Positions 31,833 through 40,370 of a stretch of DNA of 64,000 nucleotides are shown here, one piece after another. The translations under genes were made by a program, and so were the position numbers. Numbering within the stretch: position 1 is the stretch's first letter; each line of letters starts with the position of its first letter. This DNA is from Arthrobacter sp. zg-Y1110 (GTDB lineage: Bacteria > Actinomycetota > Actinomycetes > Actinomycetales > Micrococcaceae). The DNA is taken from the NCBI RefSeq assembly GCF_025244865.1, contig NZ_CP104273.1, forward strand, positions 62,001 to 126,000, written 5' to 3'. The notes beneath the pieces are model-generated. The model made no database searches. It worked only from the letters and a program-made list of their open reading frames with translations, and had not been told where the DNA came from.

Positions 31833-32849
31833 TCAGAGCTCCGGAATGCAGATTCCCTGCCCCAGCATCGCCAGTCCGTTGAGGTCTCCGGTGCTGAATC
31901 CGGTCACTGAATCGCTGGTGCTCGGCGCCATCAGCTGGCTCGGGTCATCGACATGGTCCAGCCCGACGACGTGGCCGAGTTCGTGCATGATGACCGACCT
32001 GACCTCTTCCTCTCCTCCGGGCTTCATGAGGTCATCCGAGAGTGCGGCCGCGTTCAGCTGCACTTCCCCCGTGACGTACACGCTTCCGGAGCCTTCAAGG
32101 GTGTAGGCGACGCTGCCGCCGATGCCGACGGTGTTTGCTCCGTACGGGTGGTTGGTGAACTGCGGCTGCTGCTCCTGGGTTTTCCAGATGAACAGCAGCG
32201 GGGCCCACCTGTCACCGTAACGGTCAGGCTGGAAGGACCTGCGCGCCGCCGAGGCAGGCTCCTTGGTCATGCCGTCGTCAATGAACACGAGTCCGGTCGC
32301 GCGCGACACTTCGGCAACCGCCTCGGTAATCAGGGTGCGGGAGCCTTCGGGCATGTTGGCGGCACTGGTGACGTAGTGGATCGGCCGGCAGGGGTCGTAG
32401 GCGGTGTCCTCACGCAGGAGCGCATACCTGTTGTCGACGGCCGGAAGCTGTGCCGGCCTGCCCAGGGGCGAGTCGGATGCTTCCCGGCCCGGTGTGGGCC
32501 TTTCCTGGCCGGGGTCCGCCGGTGCCGGCTGGGGTACGGCCTGAGGCACTGTGTCCGGTGCTTTCGGAGACAGCAGATCGGGGGAATACGTGTCAGGAAC
32601 CGAAGGCAGGTCCCAGTCCAGGAAGGGTGCCTGCGCCATGATCTTCGACGCTGTTCCAGGCGAGAGCTGGCTGAGGACAGTGAACCCGGCGACCAGGAAC
32701 ACGGTGGAGACAACCAGGAAGCTGGTGAACCGCCACACCCCCGTCAGGAAGCCGCCGACGATCCCCCGTCCGCGGCGGGGACGACGTCGTCCTTGAGGCG
32801 GATCCATGGGTGTGGGGCCGAACGGATCCAGCGGGCCTTCCGGATACAT
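31833..32849 (-). CDS. Membrane-anchored matrixin-like metalloprotease
   Basis: The 338-residue protein has a cytoplasmic Arg-rich N-terminus, a signal anchor (~40-62), a Pro-rich stalk and a C-terminal zinc protease domain. The site HELGHVVGLDH (HExxHxxGxxH) is followed by QLMAP, the Met-turn. This is the metzincin signature of matrixin/M10-type enzymes, facing outside the cell. The start overlaps the upstream stop (TAATG), so it is coupled to the 32849 gene. Confidence 0.8.
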   Translation of the reverse strand: MYPEGPLDPFGPTPMDPPQGRRRPRRGRGIVGGFLTGVWRFTSFLVVSTVFLVAGFTVLSQLSPGTASKIMAQAPFLDWDLPSVPDTYSPDLLSPKAPDTVPQAVPQPAPADPGQERPTPGREASDSPLGRPAQLPAVDNRYALLREDTAYDPCRPIHYVTSAANMPEGSRTLITEAVAEVSRATGLVFIDDGMTKEPASAARRSFQPDRYGDRWAPLLFIWKTQEQQPQFTNHPYGANTVGIGGSVAYTLEGSGSVYVTGEVQLNAAALSDDLMKPGGEEEVRSVIMHELGHVVGLDHVDDPSQLMAPSTSDSVTGFSTGDLNGLAMLGQGICIPEL

Positions 32850-33460
32850 TATTCGGACCGGCGCCCGAAGTTCAGGGACCTCATGGCGTCCATGGCCGCC
32901 CGCACGCCGTCTTCGTACGTGTCCCCGCGGTTGATGGCCCGCGGCTGTTCCAGCAGGCGGTGGACCTCCCGGATCTGGGCATCGGAGCAGTCCCCGTATG
33001 CCTTCTCCAGCTTGGCTTCGGCGATGCTGCGCAGCTCGTGCGGGGTCTGTCCGGCGGAGCGGCAGAACGTCAGCAGGTAGCGGTGCCCGGATTTGGGGTC
33101 ACGGACGGGCATCTCGAGGTAGTTCTCCGCTTCAGGGAACTCTTCGAAGGCCTGTTCGATGACGGGCAGGAGGTTCGCTGCGACATCGGCCGGAGTAAGG
33201 ACGCTGACGCCGGCCGGTCCCATGCTGGTGACCTGCACGTCGCCGTCCGGTTCGGGCTCAAGGATGAGGGCTTCGGCCTCCTCCGGCGTCACTGTCCGTG
33301 CGGGCCGGTTCCTGATCCGGAAGATCACCTGGTTGACGCGGCCGTCGTGGTTGGTGGCAAGTTCGGCTCCGGGCCAGGCTGCGTCGATGAGCCCGCCCAC
33401 GGTGAGCAGCACGCTCGAGGGCAGCGGCGTGGCGATGCAGATGTCGATGGTCTCGGTCAT
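32849..33460 (-). CDS. Unknown protein, 203 aa
   Basis: It is acidic and soluble. Two halves may be repeats of a small alpha/beta unit. The ATGA overlap with the exonuclease gene and TAATG overlap with the protease gene place it in a three-gene operon. Confidence 0.6.
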   Translation of the reverse strand: MTETIDICIATPLPSSVLLTVGGLIDAAWPGAELATNHDGRVNQVIFRIRNRPARTVTPEEAEALILEPEPDGDVQVTSMGPAGVSVLTPADVAANLLPVIEQAFEEFPEAENYLEMPVRDPKSGHRYLLTFCRSAGQTPHELRSIAEAKLEKAYGDCSDAQIREVHRLLEQPRAINRGDTYEDGVRAAMDAMRSLNFGRRSE

Positions 33461-34050
33461 GAGGCCCTCCGGTAGTTGTAGGGGCGTGCAGGTTTGCGTG
33501 CGGGAGGGAAGAGTTCGTGGATGTCCGTGATGCCGGTTTCCTCGGCGATGCGGATGGCAACGTTGGCGCAGGCAACCGCGTCCTCGCCGGCATCATGGTG
33601 CGTGAAGCCGGGCAGCTGCAGCCGTGTGACCAGATCGTTGAGCTTGTAGGAGGGCGCATCGGGCATCCGGTACTGCGCCAGCTTCTGGGTGCACAGGTAC
33701 TCGAACTCCGGCGGGACGATCCCCAGCGCCTCGGAGGCCTGGACGATCACGGACTTCTCTACGGAGACGTTGTGGCCGACCAGGGGCAGGCTGCCGGTGA
33801 ATTTGACCAGCCGCGGCAGGATTTCCTCCCAGCCGGGGGCGCCGTCGATCATGCGGCGGGTGATGCCGTGGATCTTGATGTTCCAGTGTCCGAAGTTCTG
33901 GAACCCCGGCGGGGGCATGACGTATTCGGTGGACATGTGGGTGACGACGCCGCTGCGGATCTTTGCGATACCGATCTGGCACACGGACGCACGCTTGGAG
34001 TTGGCGGTCTCGAAGTCGATGGCAACGAAGTCCAGTCCCGGGACGCTCAC
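33457..34050 (-). CDS. DEDD (DnaQ-like) 3'-5' exonuclease
   Basis: The 197-residue exonuclease has Exo I AIDFETAN (D, E), Exo II LVGHNVSVEKS (the acidic position is shifted, E in place of D) and Exo III HHDAGEDA (H, D). It likely trims DNA or RNA ends. The GTG 34050 start overlaps the stop of a 14-codon leader frame. A longer form from GTG 34128 is possible but has a poor ribosome site. Confidence 0.78.
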   Translation of the reverse strand: MSVPGLDFVAIDFETANSKRASVCQIGIAKIRSGVVTHMSTEYVMPPPGFQNFGHWNIKIHGITRRMIDGAPGWEEILPRLVKFTGSLPLVGHNVSVEKSVIVQASEALGIVPPEFEYLCTQKLAQYRMPDAPSYKLNDLVTRLQLPGFTHHDAGEDAVACANVAIRIAEETGITDIHELFPPARKPARPYNYRRAS

Positions 34051-34091
34051 TGGGCAGCCCCTGACGGATTTCGGGCTGGCTGGATCTTCAC
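34047..34091 (-). CDS. Putative 14-residue leader peptide coupled to the exonuclease
   Basis: GTG with AAGGAG seven bases upstream opens MKIQPARNPSGAAQ, whose TGA overlaps the exonuclease GTG (GTGA). The Shine-Dalgarno is much better than the exonuclease's own, so translation coupling is likely. Too short to judge by coding content. Confidence 0.4.
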   Translation of the reverse strand: MKIQPARNPSGAAQ

Positions 34092-34159
34092 GCTGTGACT
34101 CCTTGAAAGTAGATGGCTTGCCGGGCACGGCGGAACTTCCGCGCGGGGCCCGGCTACTC

Positions 34160-34191
34160 CTATGTGTACGGCGGGGCCGGGAAACCTCTCC
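34160..34191 (-). promoter_or_regulatory. Class A element of the exonuclease operon
   Basis: GGAGAGG-N18-CACATAG with core CCGTACACATAG. About 70 bases of leader follow. Confidence 0.65.
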
Positions 34192-34200
34192 GCCGCAGAG

Positions 34201-34238
34201 GAAGGGCCCGCACCCCGGTGACGGAATGCGGGCCCTTC
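34201..34238 (-). terminator. Terminator after pspA
   Basis: GAAGGGCCCGCA pairs with TGCGGGCCCTTC. Confidence 0.85.
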
Positions 34239-34248
34239 GCAGGTCCTG

Positions 34249-34980
34249 CTAGCTTTCGATGGCGGTGGTGCCGCCGGCCTTGAGCATGGCAAGGCGTGCT
34301 TCCACTTCGCTGCGCTCCCCGAGGTCTTCAAGTGCCTCGAACTGGGCATCCAGGCTGGATTCGGCCAGTTCGTTGGCGCCGCGGACCCGGGCCTCTTCGC
34401 GGCGGATCTTCTCTTCGAAGCGGGACACCTCGGAAGTCGCATCCATCATGCCGACGCTCTTGATTGCATCGTGCATCTTGATCTGGGCTTCAGCGTTGCG
34501 GGACCGGGCCACCAGTTCATCGCGCTTACGGGCCAGCTCCCCCAGCTTGCCCTTCATCTGGGACAGGCCGGTCTTGAGCTTCTCCACGACCTCTTCCTGC
34601 GAGGCAATCGTCGGCTCGGATGCCTTCGCCTCGTTCTCGGAGGAGATCTGGCGCTCAATGGCGACCTTGGCCAGGTTGTCGAACTTCGCTGCGTCGAACT
34701 CCTTGCCTGCAGCCCGGAATTCGTCGGCCTTGCGGGAGGCTGCCAGGGCTTTGTTGCCCCAGTTGGCGGCGTCGCGGATGTCCTCTGCCCGGTCATCCTG
34801 GAGCATGCGCAGGTTGCCGATGGTCTGGGCTACGGCAGCTTCTGCCTCACTGATGCTCGAGGTGTAGTCGCGCACCATCTGGTCCAGCATCTTGCCCGGA
34901 TCCTCTGCCTGGTCCAGCAGGGAATTGACGTTGGCCTTTGTCAGCTGGGCAATGCGGCCGAAGATGGACTGTTTCGCCAT
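34249..34980 (-). CDS. pspA: PspA/IM30 (ESCRT-III-like) membrane-stress protein
   Basis: The 243-residue protein begins MAKQSIFGRIAQLTKANVN and has LLDQAEDPGKMLDQMVRDY, then continuous coiled-coil helices, as in PspA/Vipp1. It coats and stabilises the inner face of a stressed membrane. It has its own class A element with a ~75-base leader and a normal ribosome site (AAGGA). No other psp genes are adjacent. Confidence 0.88.
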   Translation of the reverse strand: MAKQSIFGRIAQLTKANVNSLLDQAEDPGKMLDQMVRDYTSSISEAEAAVAQTIGNLRMLQDDRAEDIRDAANWGNKALAASRKADEFRAAGKEFDAAKFDNLAKVAIERQISSENEAKASEPTIASQEEVVEKLKTGLSQMKGKLGELARKRDELVARSRNAEAQIKMHDAIKSVGMMDATSEVSRFEEKIRREEARVRGANELAESSLDAQFEALEDLGERSEVEARLAMLKAGGTTAIES

Positions 34981-35055
34981 GGATATTCCTTCGTTTGGGT
35001 GCGGTTCCCGGTTCCGGGACCGCGGACGGAGCCGGTATGGCTGCCCGTCCACCGA

Positions 35056-35087
35056 CTATGTGTGCGGCATCCCGGCAATCCGTCGCC
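35056..35087 (-). promoter_or_regulatory. Class A element of pspA
   Basis: Core CCGCACACATAGTCGG. Upstream box weak (GGCGACG). It shares the non-consensus TCGG with the facing copy at 35095. Confidence 0.6.
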
Positions 35088-35094
35088 GACGGCC

Positions 35095-35126
35095 GGGAAG
35101 GTACGGCACTGCTGCCGCACACATAG
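35095..35126 (+). promoter_or_regulatory. Class A element of the 35160 gene
   Basis: GGGAAGG-N18-CACATAG. Forms an 18-bp perfect inverted repeat with 35052-35069. Confidence 0.6.
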
Positions 35127-35159
35127 TCGGGGAACGTCCCCTATCGAAGGAGCACCACC

Positions 35160-35369
35160 ATGGCTGAAGGCCGCCCGTACGTCGTGATTGAAGCCGACTA
35201 CCTTGATGAAGAAGACGGCATCGTCCGCGGGAAGCAGGTCATCGCCGAACCCGGCACCCGTGACGGCCAGCTGCTGGTGACCAGCATTGACGGTGTACCC
35301 CTTGCTGCGCCCGTCGCCGTTTACACCCACCAGCTCAGGCCCGCTGCAGAAGGTGCGGCAGCAGCATGA
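35160..35369 (+). CDS. Small beta-rich protein, 69 aa
   Basis: RPYVVIEADYLDEEDGIVRGKQVI... suggests a small barrel. ATG with AAGGAG upstream. Overlaps the next gene by ATGA, so the two are coupled. Confidence 0.55.
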   Translation: MAEGRPYVVIEADYLDEEDGIVRGKQVIAEPGTRDGQLLVTSIDGVPLAAPVAVYTHQLRPAAEGAAAA

Positions 35370-35923
35370 CGTTCTTCTCCATGCTGATGCTCAGCGGAGT
35401 GCTTATCGCAGCCACCACTCTGTTCCTCTTCCTGCTTATGGTCCAGACAGGAGGGGACCCGAAGAAGCTGAAAGCCGTGCCTGTCAGGGTTCCGTTCGCC
35501 GTCGTTGCCGGACTCTGCCTGCTGGCCATGGGTACGCAGGCGGTCCTCACCAACCAGGCAGCCGTAAGGGAAGTCGAAAGCCAGCGCGCTTACGCTGCCT
35601 TCGTCCAGATCGAGGGCGAGGCCACCCTCGGAGAAGCCGGCGATCCCGGCAGCAACCCGTTCACCGACGTCAGCGCCGGAGGCAACGACTGGGGGGATGA
35701 GGGCCTGCGCCGGGCACTGGGCTCAGGTGAGGAAATCCAGCTCAAGACATCCAGCGGCAAGCCGGCCTTACTGAAGCTCGTGGGATCCGGCGACGGCGCC
35801 TTCACCCCTGAGCTCACCTATGACGGTGAAAAAGTCGGCTGGGGCACTCCCGTCAGAGTCGATGCCGAGAACACCAGGGGCTTCCCGCAGTTCATGAAGC
35901 CCGCGGACCTGCCCGGCTCCTAG
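35366..35923 (+). CDS. Membrane protein with extracytoplasmic domain, 185 aa
   Basis: Two membrane segments (~5-25 and ~43-60) and a ~120-residue polar C-terminal domain. Function unknown. Divergent from pspA. Confidence 0.6.
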   Translation: MTFFSMLMLSGVLIAATTLFLFLLMVQTGGDPKKLKAVPVRVPFAVVAGLCLLAMGTQAVLTNQAAVREVESQRAYAAFVQIEGEATLGEAGDPGSNPFTDVSAGGNDWGDEGLRRALGSGEEIQLKTSSGKPALLKLVGSGDGAFTPELTYDGEKVGWGTPVRVDAENTRGFPQFMKPADLPGS

Positions 35924-35934
35924 CGGATACAGGG

Positions 35935-35971
35935 AAAGCCCGGACCTAAGGATTAAGGTCCGGGCTTTTTG
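35935..35971. terminator. Terminator after the 35366 gene
   Basis: AAAGCCCGGACC pairs with GGTCCGGGCTTTTTG. It is between convergent genes and has an A-run on the other side, so is likely bidirectional. Confidence 0.88.
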
Positions 35972-35976
35972 CTGCC

Positions 35977-36180
35977 TCAGCTGTCCTGGAGCAGCCGCTC
36001 CTGCCACTGGGTGGCGAAGATGTAGGTGAAGAAGAACAGCACAGCCTGGGCTGGCATGATGATCGGATCGTGCAGGACCGCCGCCGATCCTACGGCTGCA
36101 GCCGTGCCGGCCGCGGACCAGCCCCTGATGACGTTGGCCAGGCGCAGTGACTGCTGCACGGAACCCTGCGCGCTATGCAC
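35977..36180 (-). CDS. Small membrane protein, 67 aa
   Basis: GTG start (MHSAQGSVQQSL) overlaps the TAG of the upstream gene. Two hydrophobic stretches (GTAAAVGSAAVL and PAQAVLFFFTYIF). Coupled with the 36173 gene. Confidence 0.5.
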   Translation of the reverse strand: MHSAQGSVQQSLRLANVIRGWSAAGTAAAVGSAAVLHDPIIMPAQAVLFFFTYIFATQWQERLLQDS

Positions 36181-36451
36181 TGGCAAGCCCGTCGAACCCT
36201 TCGAGTCCTTCCAGGCTGTCGGGGACGGTGAAGCCTGAGAATGCGTCTTCTTCTGCAGCCTCGTCGTCAGCCGGTGCCAGCTGGTCAAGGACTGCCTGGG
36301 TGCTGTGCCAGATGATGGGCAGCAGGGCCGTGGCCATTTTGTTCTTCTGAAAGGGGTCCAGCGTTCCGCCGGGCGAACCCTTGGATTCGTGGATGGCGTT
36401 GATCGTGGCATCCACGATGGCGGTCATGTCGAGTTCTTCACGCTTCTTCAT
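36173..36451 (-). CDS. Unknown protein, 92 aa
   Basis: Charged helical N-terminus (MKKREELDMTAIVDATINAIHESKG), then LLPIIWHSTQAVLDQL and an acidic C-terminus. ATG close behind a class A element, with only a poor ribosome site. Confidence 0.55.
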   Translation of the reverse strand: MKKREELDMTAIVDATINAIHESKGSPGGTLDPFQKNKMATALLPIIWHSTQAVLDQLAPADDEAAEEDAFSGFTVPDSLEGLEGFDGLASA

Positions 36452-36456
36452 GCCCA

Positions 36457-36488
36457 CTATGTGTGCGGCGGGAACAGGCTCTCTCTCT
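36457..36488 (-). promoter_or_regulatory. Class A element of the 36173 gene
   Basis: Core CCGCACACATAG. The upstream box sits in a GGAGAGAGAGAG run. Confidence 0.62.
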
Positions 36489-36497
36489 CCGGCCGTC

Positions 36498-37529
36498 CTA
36501 GCGCAGGACCCGCTGGGTTATGTCGACGTTCCAGCCTGCCCCGGGCGACTGGACGAACAGGATGTACTTCCCGGGTGCCGGAGACTTGGTGATGCTGCCT
36601 TTGGATGCCTCGAAGGATGAGACGAGGGGTTCGGCGCCGTCGGGGACCGCTTTGGTGCCGGCCGGAAGGAGGTAGATGAAACCGGCGTCCTTCATTGTGT
36701 AGTCGAAGGTGACGCCGTCGCCCGTGACCGTGAACGGTTTGGAAGGTCCGGCACCGCGGCCGCCCGAAAGCGTCGCCAGGTGCTCCCAGACAGGTTCGGG
36801 GTGCTCGGGAACGACAACAGCCATCAGGTCATCGGCTGCATCATCGACGCCGGGTGCCAGCACGGCCACTGCAGATGCTCCTGCTCCGGCGATCAGCGCC
36901 AGGGACGCCCCTCCTGCAATCAGCCTGTGGCTTCGTTTGCCGGCCATCGGGTGACCTCCGGCGTCGGTGACCTTTCCGGCTGCAACTGCCAGCTGGTCGG
37001 TTGCCCACCAGAGTCCGGCGCCGCCCAGGGTCAGAAGTTTCAGGGTTCCGGTGACGTGCTGTCCACGGTGGAAGCGGTCGGCGCCAAGCGGGCCCAGCAG
37101 TGCCGAGAGCATCCAGTTTGTCCGGAAGTCTTTCAGGTCGGCGACCGGTGCGGGGAACGGACCGTATTTGACGGCCATGGACAGTCCGGAGGTGTGCTTC
37201 CCGGTGTCCCATTTGCGTGCAGCCAGCGTTCCGACGAGTCCGCGGGGGATTTCCCGGCCGGCCTCGCGTGCCAGGCGCAGGTCGCGGCGTGTCGGATGAG
37301 TGGGCCACTCCAGCGGGGCTTCTGCCGCTATCCGCGGTACCGGGTCTGTCACAGGGGCGGGGGCAGGGATAGGTTCCAGCGTCACGGGCGGTGCGGTATG
37401 CCGGGCACGGCCGCGCGGGCGCATGGGTGCCGGCTGCAGGTACGTCTCCGGGACGACACCCTGGGCAAACGGGTCTGCCGGCATCGGGGGAAGCTGGTGC
37501 TTTGGATCTAGTCTGTGCTTGGAAGTCAT
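36498..37529 (-). CDS. TM2-domain membrane protein
   Basis: The 343-residue protein has a long Pro-rich cytoplasmic N-terminus and a TM2 unit near 150-190 (NWMLSALLGPLGADRFHRGQ... with GLWWATDQ). A third membrane helix (~215-240) and a ~100-residue beta-rich extracytoplasmic domain follow. TM2 proteins have varied or unknown roles. The start ATG 37529 lies 42 bases after the class A element. Confidence 0.72.
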   Translation of the reverse strand: MTSKHRLDPKHQLPPMPADPFAQGVVPETYLQPAPMRPRGRARHTAPPVTLEPIPAPAPVTDPVPRIAAEAPLEWPTHPTRRDLRLAREAGREIPRGLVGTLAARKWDTGKHTSGLSMAVKYGPFPAPVADLKDFRTNWMLSALLGPLGADRFHRGQHVTGTLKLLTLGGAGLWWATDQLAVAAGKVTDAGGHPMAGKRSHRLIAGGASLALIAGAGASAVAVLAPGVDDAADDLMAVVVPEHPEPVWEHLATLSGGRGAGPSKPFTVTGDGVTFDYTMKDAGFIYLLPAGTKAVPDGAEPLVSSFEASKGSITKSPAPGKYILFVQSPGAGWNVDITQRVLR

Positions 37530-37570
37530 GTCCGGCCTGGGGGAAGTAGGGGCCCTGTTGCCCTCGGTTG

Positions 37571-37602
37571 CTATGTGTGCGGCACGGACGGCGCCTCTCA
37601 CC
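37571..37602 (-). promoter_or_regulatory. Class A element of the TM2 gene
   Basis: Full consensus, GGTGAGA-N18-CACATAG. Confidence 0.75.
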
Positions 37603-37626
37603 GGCGAGGAGGGGTCCGGATACGCG

Positions 37627-37659
37627 AAAACAGGCCGCCCGCGGGATGCGGACGGCCTG
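37627..37659 (-). terminator. Terminator after the ParB-like gene
   Basis: CAGGCCGTCCGC with GCGGGCGGCCTG, then TTTTC on the minus strand. Confidence 0.8.
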
Positions 37660-37675
37660 CTCACCGGTAGGGAAC

Positions 37676-38557
37676 CTAGACCGGCTGGGGGAAGTTGGTC
37701 TTGCTCCAGACAGAACCCTTCGGACGCTGGAACTTGTACATCGAGTTCCCCGCCCGGTACGCGTTCCAGGCCATGATCAGGAATGCCAGGTGGTCACGGG
37801 TGGACGTCTTGGTCCTCTCGCGCCGGATGCGTGCCAGGCGTTCGCGCAGGGTCAGCACCGGGTGTCCCTCGTAGAGGTTGGCGCCGGTGGCCAGCATCGT
37901 GAGGAATTCATCGGCTGCTTCGGCGTCGATGCTCCTGAAACGGGAGTAGGCGGCTCCGACGATGCTGATGGGCGCATCGACGCTGTTCCGGTATTTCAGG
38001 GTGGACTGGACATCCTCGATGAACCAGGGGTGCTCCTCGAGCCAGACCTGGGTTTCGGTGTTGCTGGCCTTTCCGGCGCCTGCGAGGGTGTTCGACTGGA
38101 AGAGGCGGTTCTCGGACCACAGGATGAAGGTACGGGCCGCGGAGGCGATGTTATGGCCGTTCTTGATCCCGGCAATACCCAGGTTGTCACCGGCCGTCCG
38201 GCGCGAGCCCTGGTCCATCACGGTCTGGGATTTGGTGTCCAGGCCAGTGACGATGAGGAACTTGATGACGGTTTCCGGGTGGCTCTCCTTCAAGGAGGCC
38301 AGGCCCATGAGGCGGTGCTGGCCGTCCAGCAGGACGCCTTCGGTATCGAACTTCAGCGGCTCGGCGGCGTAACGCCAGCGCGCAGACGTCATGTCGTTGG
38401 CGTACTGGGCGATGATCTGGGTGCGCGCGCCGCGGTTGCTGGTGTTCCGGGTGAGGAGGTCTTCAGCATCCGAGGGAGTGAGGATCTCTTCAAACGCGTC
38501 GGGCCGGCCGGAGATTACACGCGCCAGCAGCGCGGAGGGGGCAATGGTGGTGCTCAT
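37676..38557 (-). CDS. ParB/DGQHR-like protein
   Basis: The 293-residue protein has EPLKFDTEGVLLDGQHRLMG, the DGQHR signature shared with ParB/Srx-like nucleotide-binding domains, near residue 72. Helical regions follow. Such proteins occur in phages and plasmids with mostly unknown function. A partition role is not supported, since no ParA is seen. Start 34 bases after the lytic transglycosylase stop, in the same operon. Confidence 0.6.
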   Translation of the reverse strand: MSTTIAPSALLARVISGRPDAFEEILTPSDAEDLLTRNTSNRGARTQIIAQYANDMTSARWRYAAEPLKFDTEGVLLDGQHRLMGLASLKESHPETVIKFLIVTGLDTKSQTVMDQGSRRTAGDNLGIAGIKNGHNIASAARTFILWSENRLFQSNTLAGAGKASNTETQVWLEEHPWFIEDVQSTLKYRNSVDAPISIVGAAYSRFRSIDAEAADEFLTMLATGANLYEGHPVLTLRERLARIRRERTKTSTRDHLAFLIMAWNAYRAGNSMYKFQRPKGSVWSKTNFPQPV

Positions 38558-38590
38558 GGGGTGTGCCTTTCGAGGAGGTGAGGAGAGCCG

Positions 38591-39742
38591 TTACTGGAAG
38601 GTGGCCATGCGGGCCTTGACGGACTCCACATAGGCGATCGTGTCGTCGTACATGCCGATGGACTGCACGGAGCCCTGACCCTGGTAATAGGAGGCGATTG
38701 CCTCGTCCAGGCTCGAGCTGGAGTTCTGGAGCGCGTAGAGGATTGCCACACCGGCGGCAACGTTTTCGTCGGCCGAGTGCAGGTTCAGGCTGCGGCCCAC
38801 CAGTTCGGAGGCCCAGATTCCGGAGTTGGGCATGACCTGCATGATGCCGATGGCGCCGGCGCCGGAGAGCGAGTTCTGGTTGAAGTGGGATTCCTGCTCT
38901 GCGATGGCCAGTGCAAGTGCCCGGTCCACTCCCATTGCATCTGCCGTGGCGATTACCAGCTGCTGCACGGATGCCGTGTCGTTGTATCCGCCGGTGAGGT
39001 GTTCGACGTCGGGGCCCGGAACGAATACGTCCTCTTCCACCGGTGCCGGAACGGACGGGGTCGGGACAAAGGTGTCGTCGGTACGGGGAGCTTCGCCGGC
39101 GGTCTTGATGACCTGGCCGGGGTAGATGACCGTGGAGCCGTTCATGTTGTTGGCCGAGAAGATGGTGGACAGGGAGACGCCGTGGCGGGATGCGATCCGG
39201 CCAAGGGTGTCGCCGGGGGCAACGGTGTAGGTGGAGGCCGATGCGGATTCCTGGACTGCCGGAGCCGGAGCTGCAGGCGACGGGGCAGGGGCGGCCTGGG
39301 TGCCGCCGCCGAGCAGGATGCGGTCCCCCGGGTAAATGATGCTGGAGCCGTTCAGGCCGTTGGCGGAGAAGATGGTGGAGAGGCTGACGCCGTGGCGGGA
39401 TGCGATGGCGCCGAGGGTGTCTCCGGGGACGACGGTGTAGGACGAAGCGGAGGCGGGTGCCGGGGTTGCCGGTGACGGTGCAGGGGAAGTCTTCGCTTCG
39501 CCGCCGAGCACGATGCGGTCGCCCGGGTAGATGATGCTGGAGCCGTCCAGGCCGTTGGCGGAGAAGATGGTGGAAAGGCTGACGCCGTGGGTTGCGGCAA
39601 TCCCGGAGAGCGTGTCCCCGGAGACGACGGTGTAGGCCGGCTCGGCAGCCTGGGCGGGGGCGCCTCCGACTACGGCAGCAATGGCCAGGGCTGCGAGGGT
39701 GGTGATGGACGCCCGGCGGGCGGCGGGGGAAATGCTGGACAA
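38591..39742 (-). CDS. Secreted three-LysM lytic transglycosylase
   Basis: Signal peptide (first ~33 residues, ending APAQAAEPA), three LysM domains (~35-78, 97-140 and 168-212; each YTVxxGDTLxxIAxxHGVSLSTIFSANx) and a C-terminal SLT lysozyme-like domain (~270-380) with the catalytic Glu in AEQESHFNQN and GAIGIMQVMP. It should bind and cut peptidoglycan. In this context it could open the wall for the pilus. TTG start, ~58 bases after the class A element. Confidence 0.85.
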   Translation of the reverse strand: MSSISPAARRASITTLAALAIAAVVGGAPAQAAEPAYTVVSGDTLSGIAATHGVSLSTIFSANGLDGSSIIYPGDRIVLGGEAKTSPAPSPATPAPASASSYTVVPGDTLGAIASRHGVSLSTIFSANGLNGSSIIYPGDRILLGGGTQAAPAPSPAAPAPAVQESASASTYTVAPGDTLGRIASRHGVSLSTIFSANNMNGSTVIYPGQVIKTAGEAPRTDDTFVPTPSVPAPVEEDVFVPGPDVEHLTGGYNDTASVQQLVIATADAMGVDRALALAIAEQESHFNQNSLSGAGAIGIMQVMPNSGIWASELVGRSLNLHSADENVAAGVAILYALQNSSSSLDEAIASYYQGQGSVQSIGMYDDTIAYVESVKARMATFQ

Positions 39743-39799
39743 GGGGTGTACCTCAAAACTGTTGCGGCCGGTCGAGCGACCTGAAAATGCTGACAGCCC

Positions 39800-39831
39800 C
39801 TATGTGTGCGGCGTTTCGCGTCTCTCTCCCC
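39800..39831 (-). promoter_or_regulatory. Class A element of the lytic transglycosylase operon
   Basis: GGGGAGA-N18-CACATAG, with a longer leader than most copies. Confidence 0.7.
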
Positions 39832-39847
39832 GGCAGCCCCGGCGGAG

Positions 39848-40339
39848 TCAGGCGCAGCGCAGATCCGGGCCGTCGTAGCCGAATTCCATGAGGTCGTTGC
39901 CGTCGGAGAAGACAGACGACGCCGGCACTTCAGCACTGATGACCGGCCAGTCGTTCGCCTCGTCATCGTCCTGGGCAGCATGCTGGCGGGCGTACCCGGC
40001 GGAGAGCGTCACCCAGTCGGTTCGGTTGATCCGGTCCAGTCCGGCCGGCAGGGCACGGTACACGCGGACCGTTGCGTCAGGGTTGTCCCTGGCGGCGGTC
40101 AGCTGGGCCATTGTCTCTTCGTCCGTTTCGCCGCTGCCGTACCACTCGGGGTGTTCGTAGACGTCGTCGGGGAAGGCTTTTGTCAGCTCCGAGATGGCCG
40201 AGCTGTATCCGTCGTTCGAGGGAGCAGTGTGGGAGCCTTTGTAATCCAGGGAGGCTTCGGGTTCTGCGTGGGCTGCTGCTGCGAACTGGCCGCCGGCGCT
40301 TACGCCCGGAGGGACCCGGTGAAGTGGGGAAATACTCAT
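39848..40339 (-). CDS. GGQFA-module protein 3, putative ADP-ribosyltransferase
   Basis: Residues ~8-25 are the shared module (PGVSAGGQFAAAAHAEP). The C-terminal half has the order expected of R-S-E ADP-ribosyltransferases: VRVYRALP (Arg), DWVTLSAGYARQHA (Ser) and LMEFGYDGPD (Glu). ISAEVPASSVFSDG, between them, is like the VpvsdlytDg strands of phage and toxin ARTs. Target unknown. Complete at 163 residues. ATG after TGGGC. Confidence 0.55.
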   Translation of the reverse strand: MSISPLHRVPPGVSAGGQFAAAAHAEPEASLDYKGSHTAPSNDGYSSAISELTKAFPDDVYEHPEWYGSGETDEETMAQLTAARDNPDATVRVYRALPAGLDRINRTDWVTLSAGYARQHAAQDDDEANDWPVISAEVPASSVFSDGNDLMEFGYDGPDLRCA

Positions 40340-40345
40340 GCCCAC

Positions 40346-40355
40346 CTGTGTGCGG
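40346..40355 (-). promoter_or_regulatory. Class A-variant element of GGQFA-module protein 3
   Basis: CCGCACACAG six bases before ATG. Confidence 0.5.
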
Positions 40356-40370
40356 CCGGCGGGCAAAAGG

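Noticed and set aside
37676..38557. ParB partition gene
   Set aside because: Only the DGQHR motif supports it. No ParA, no parS-like sites and no HTH domain after it.
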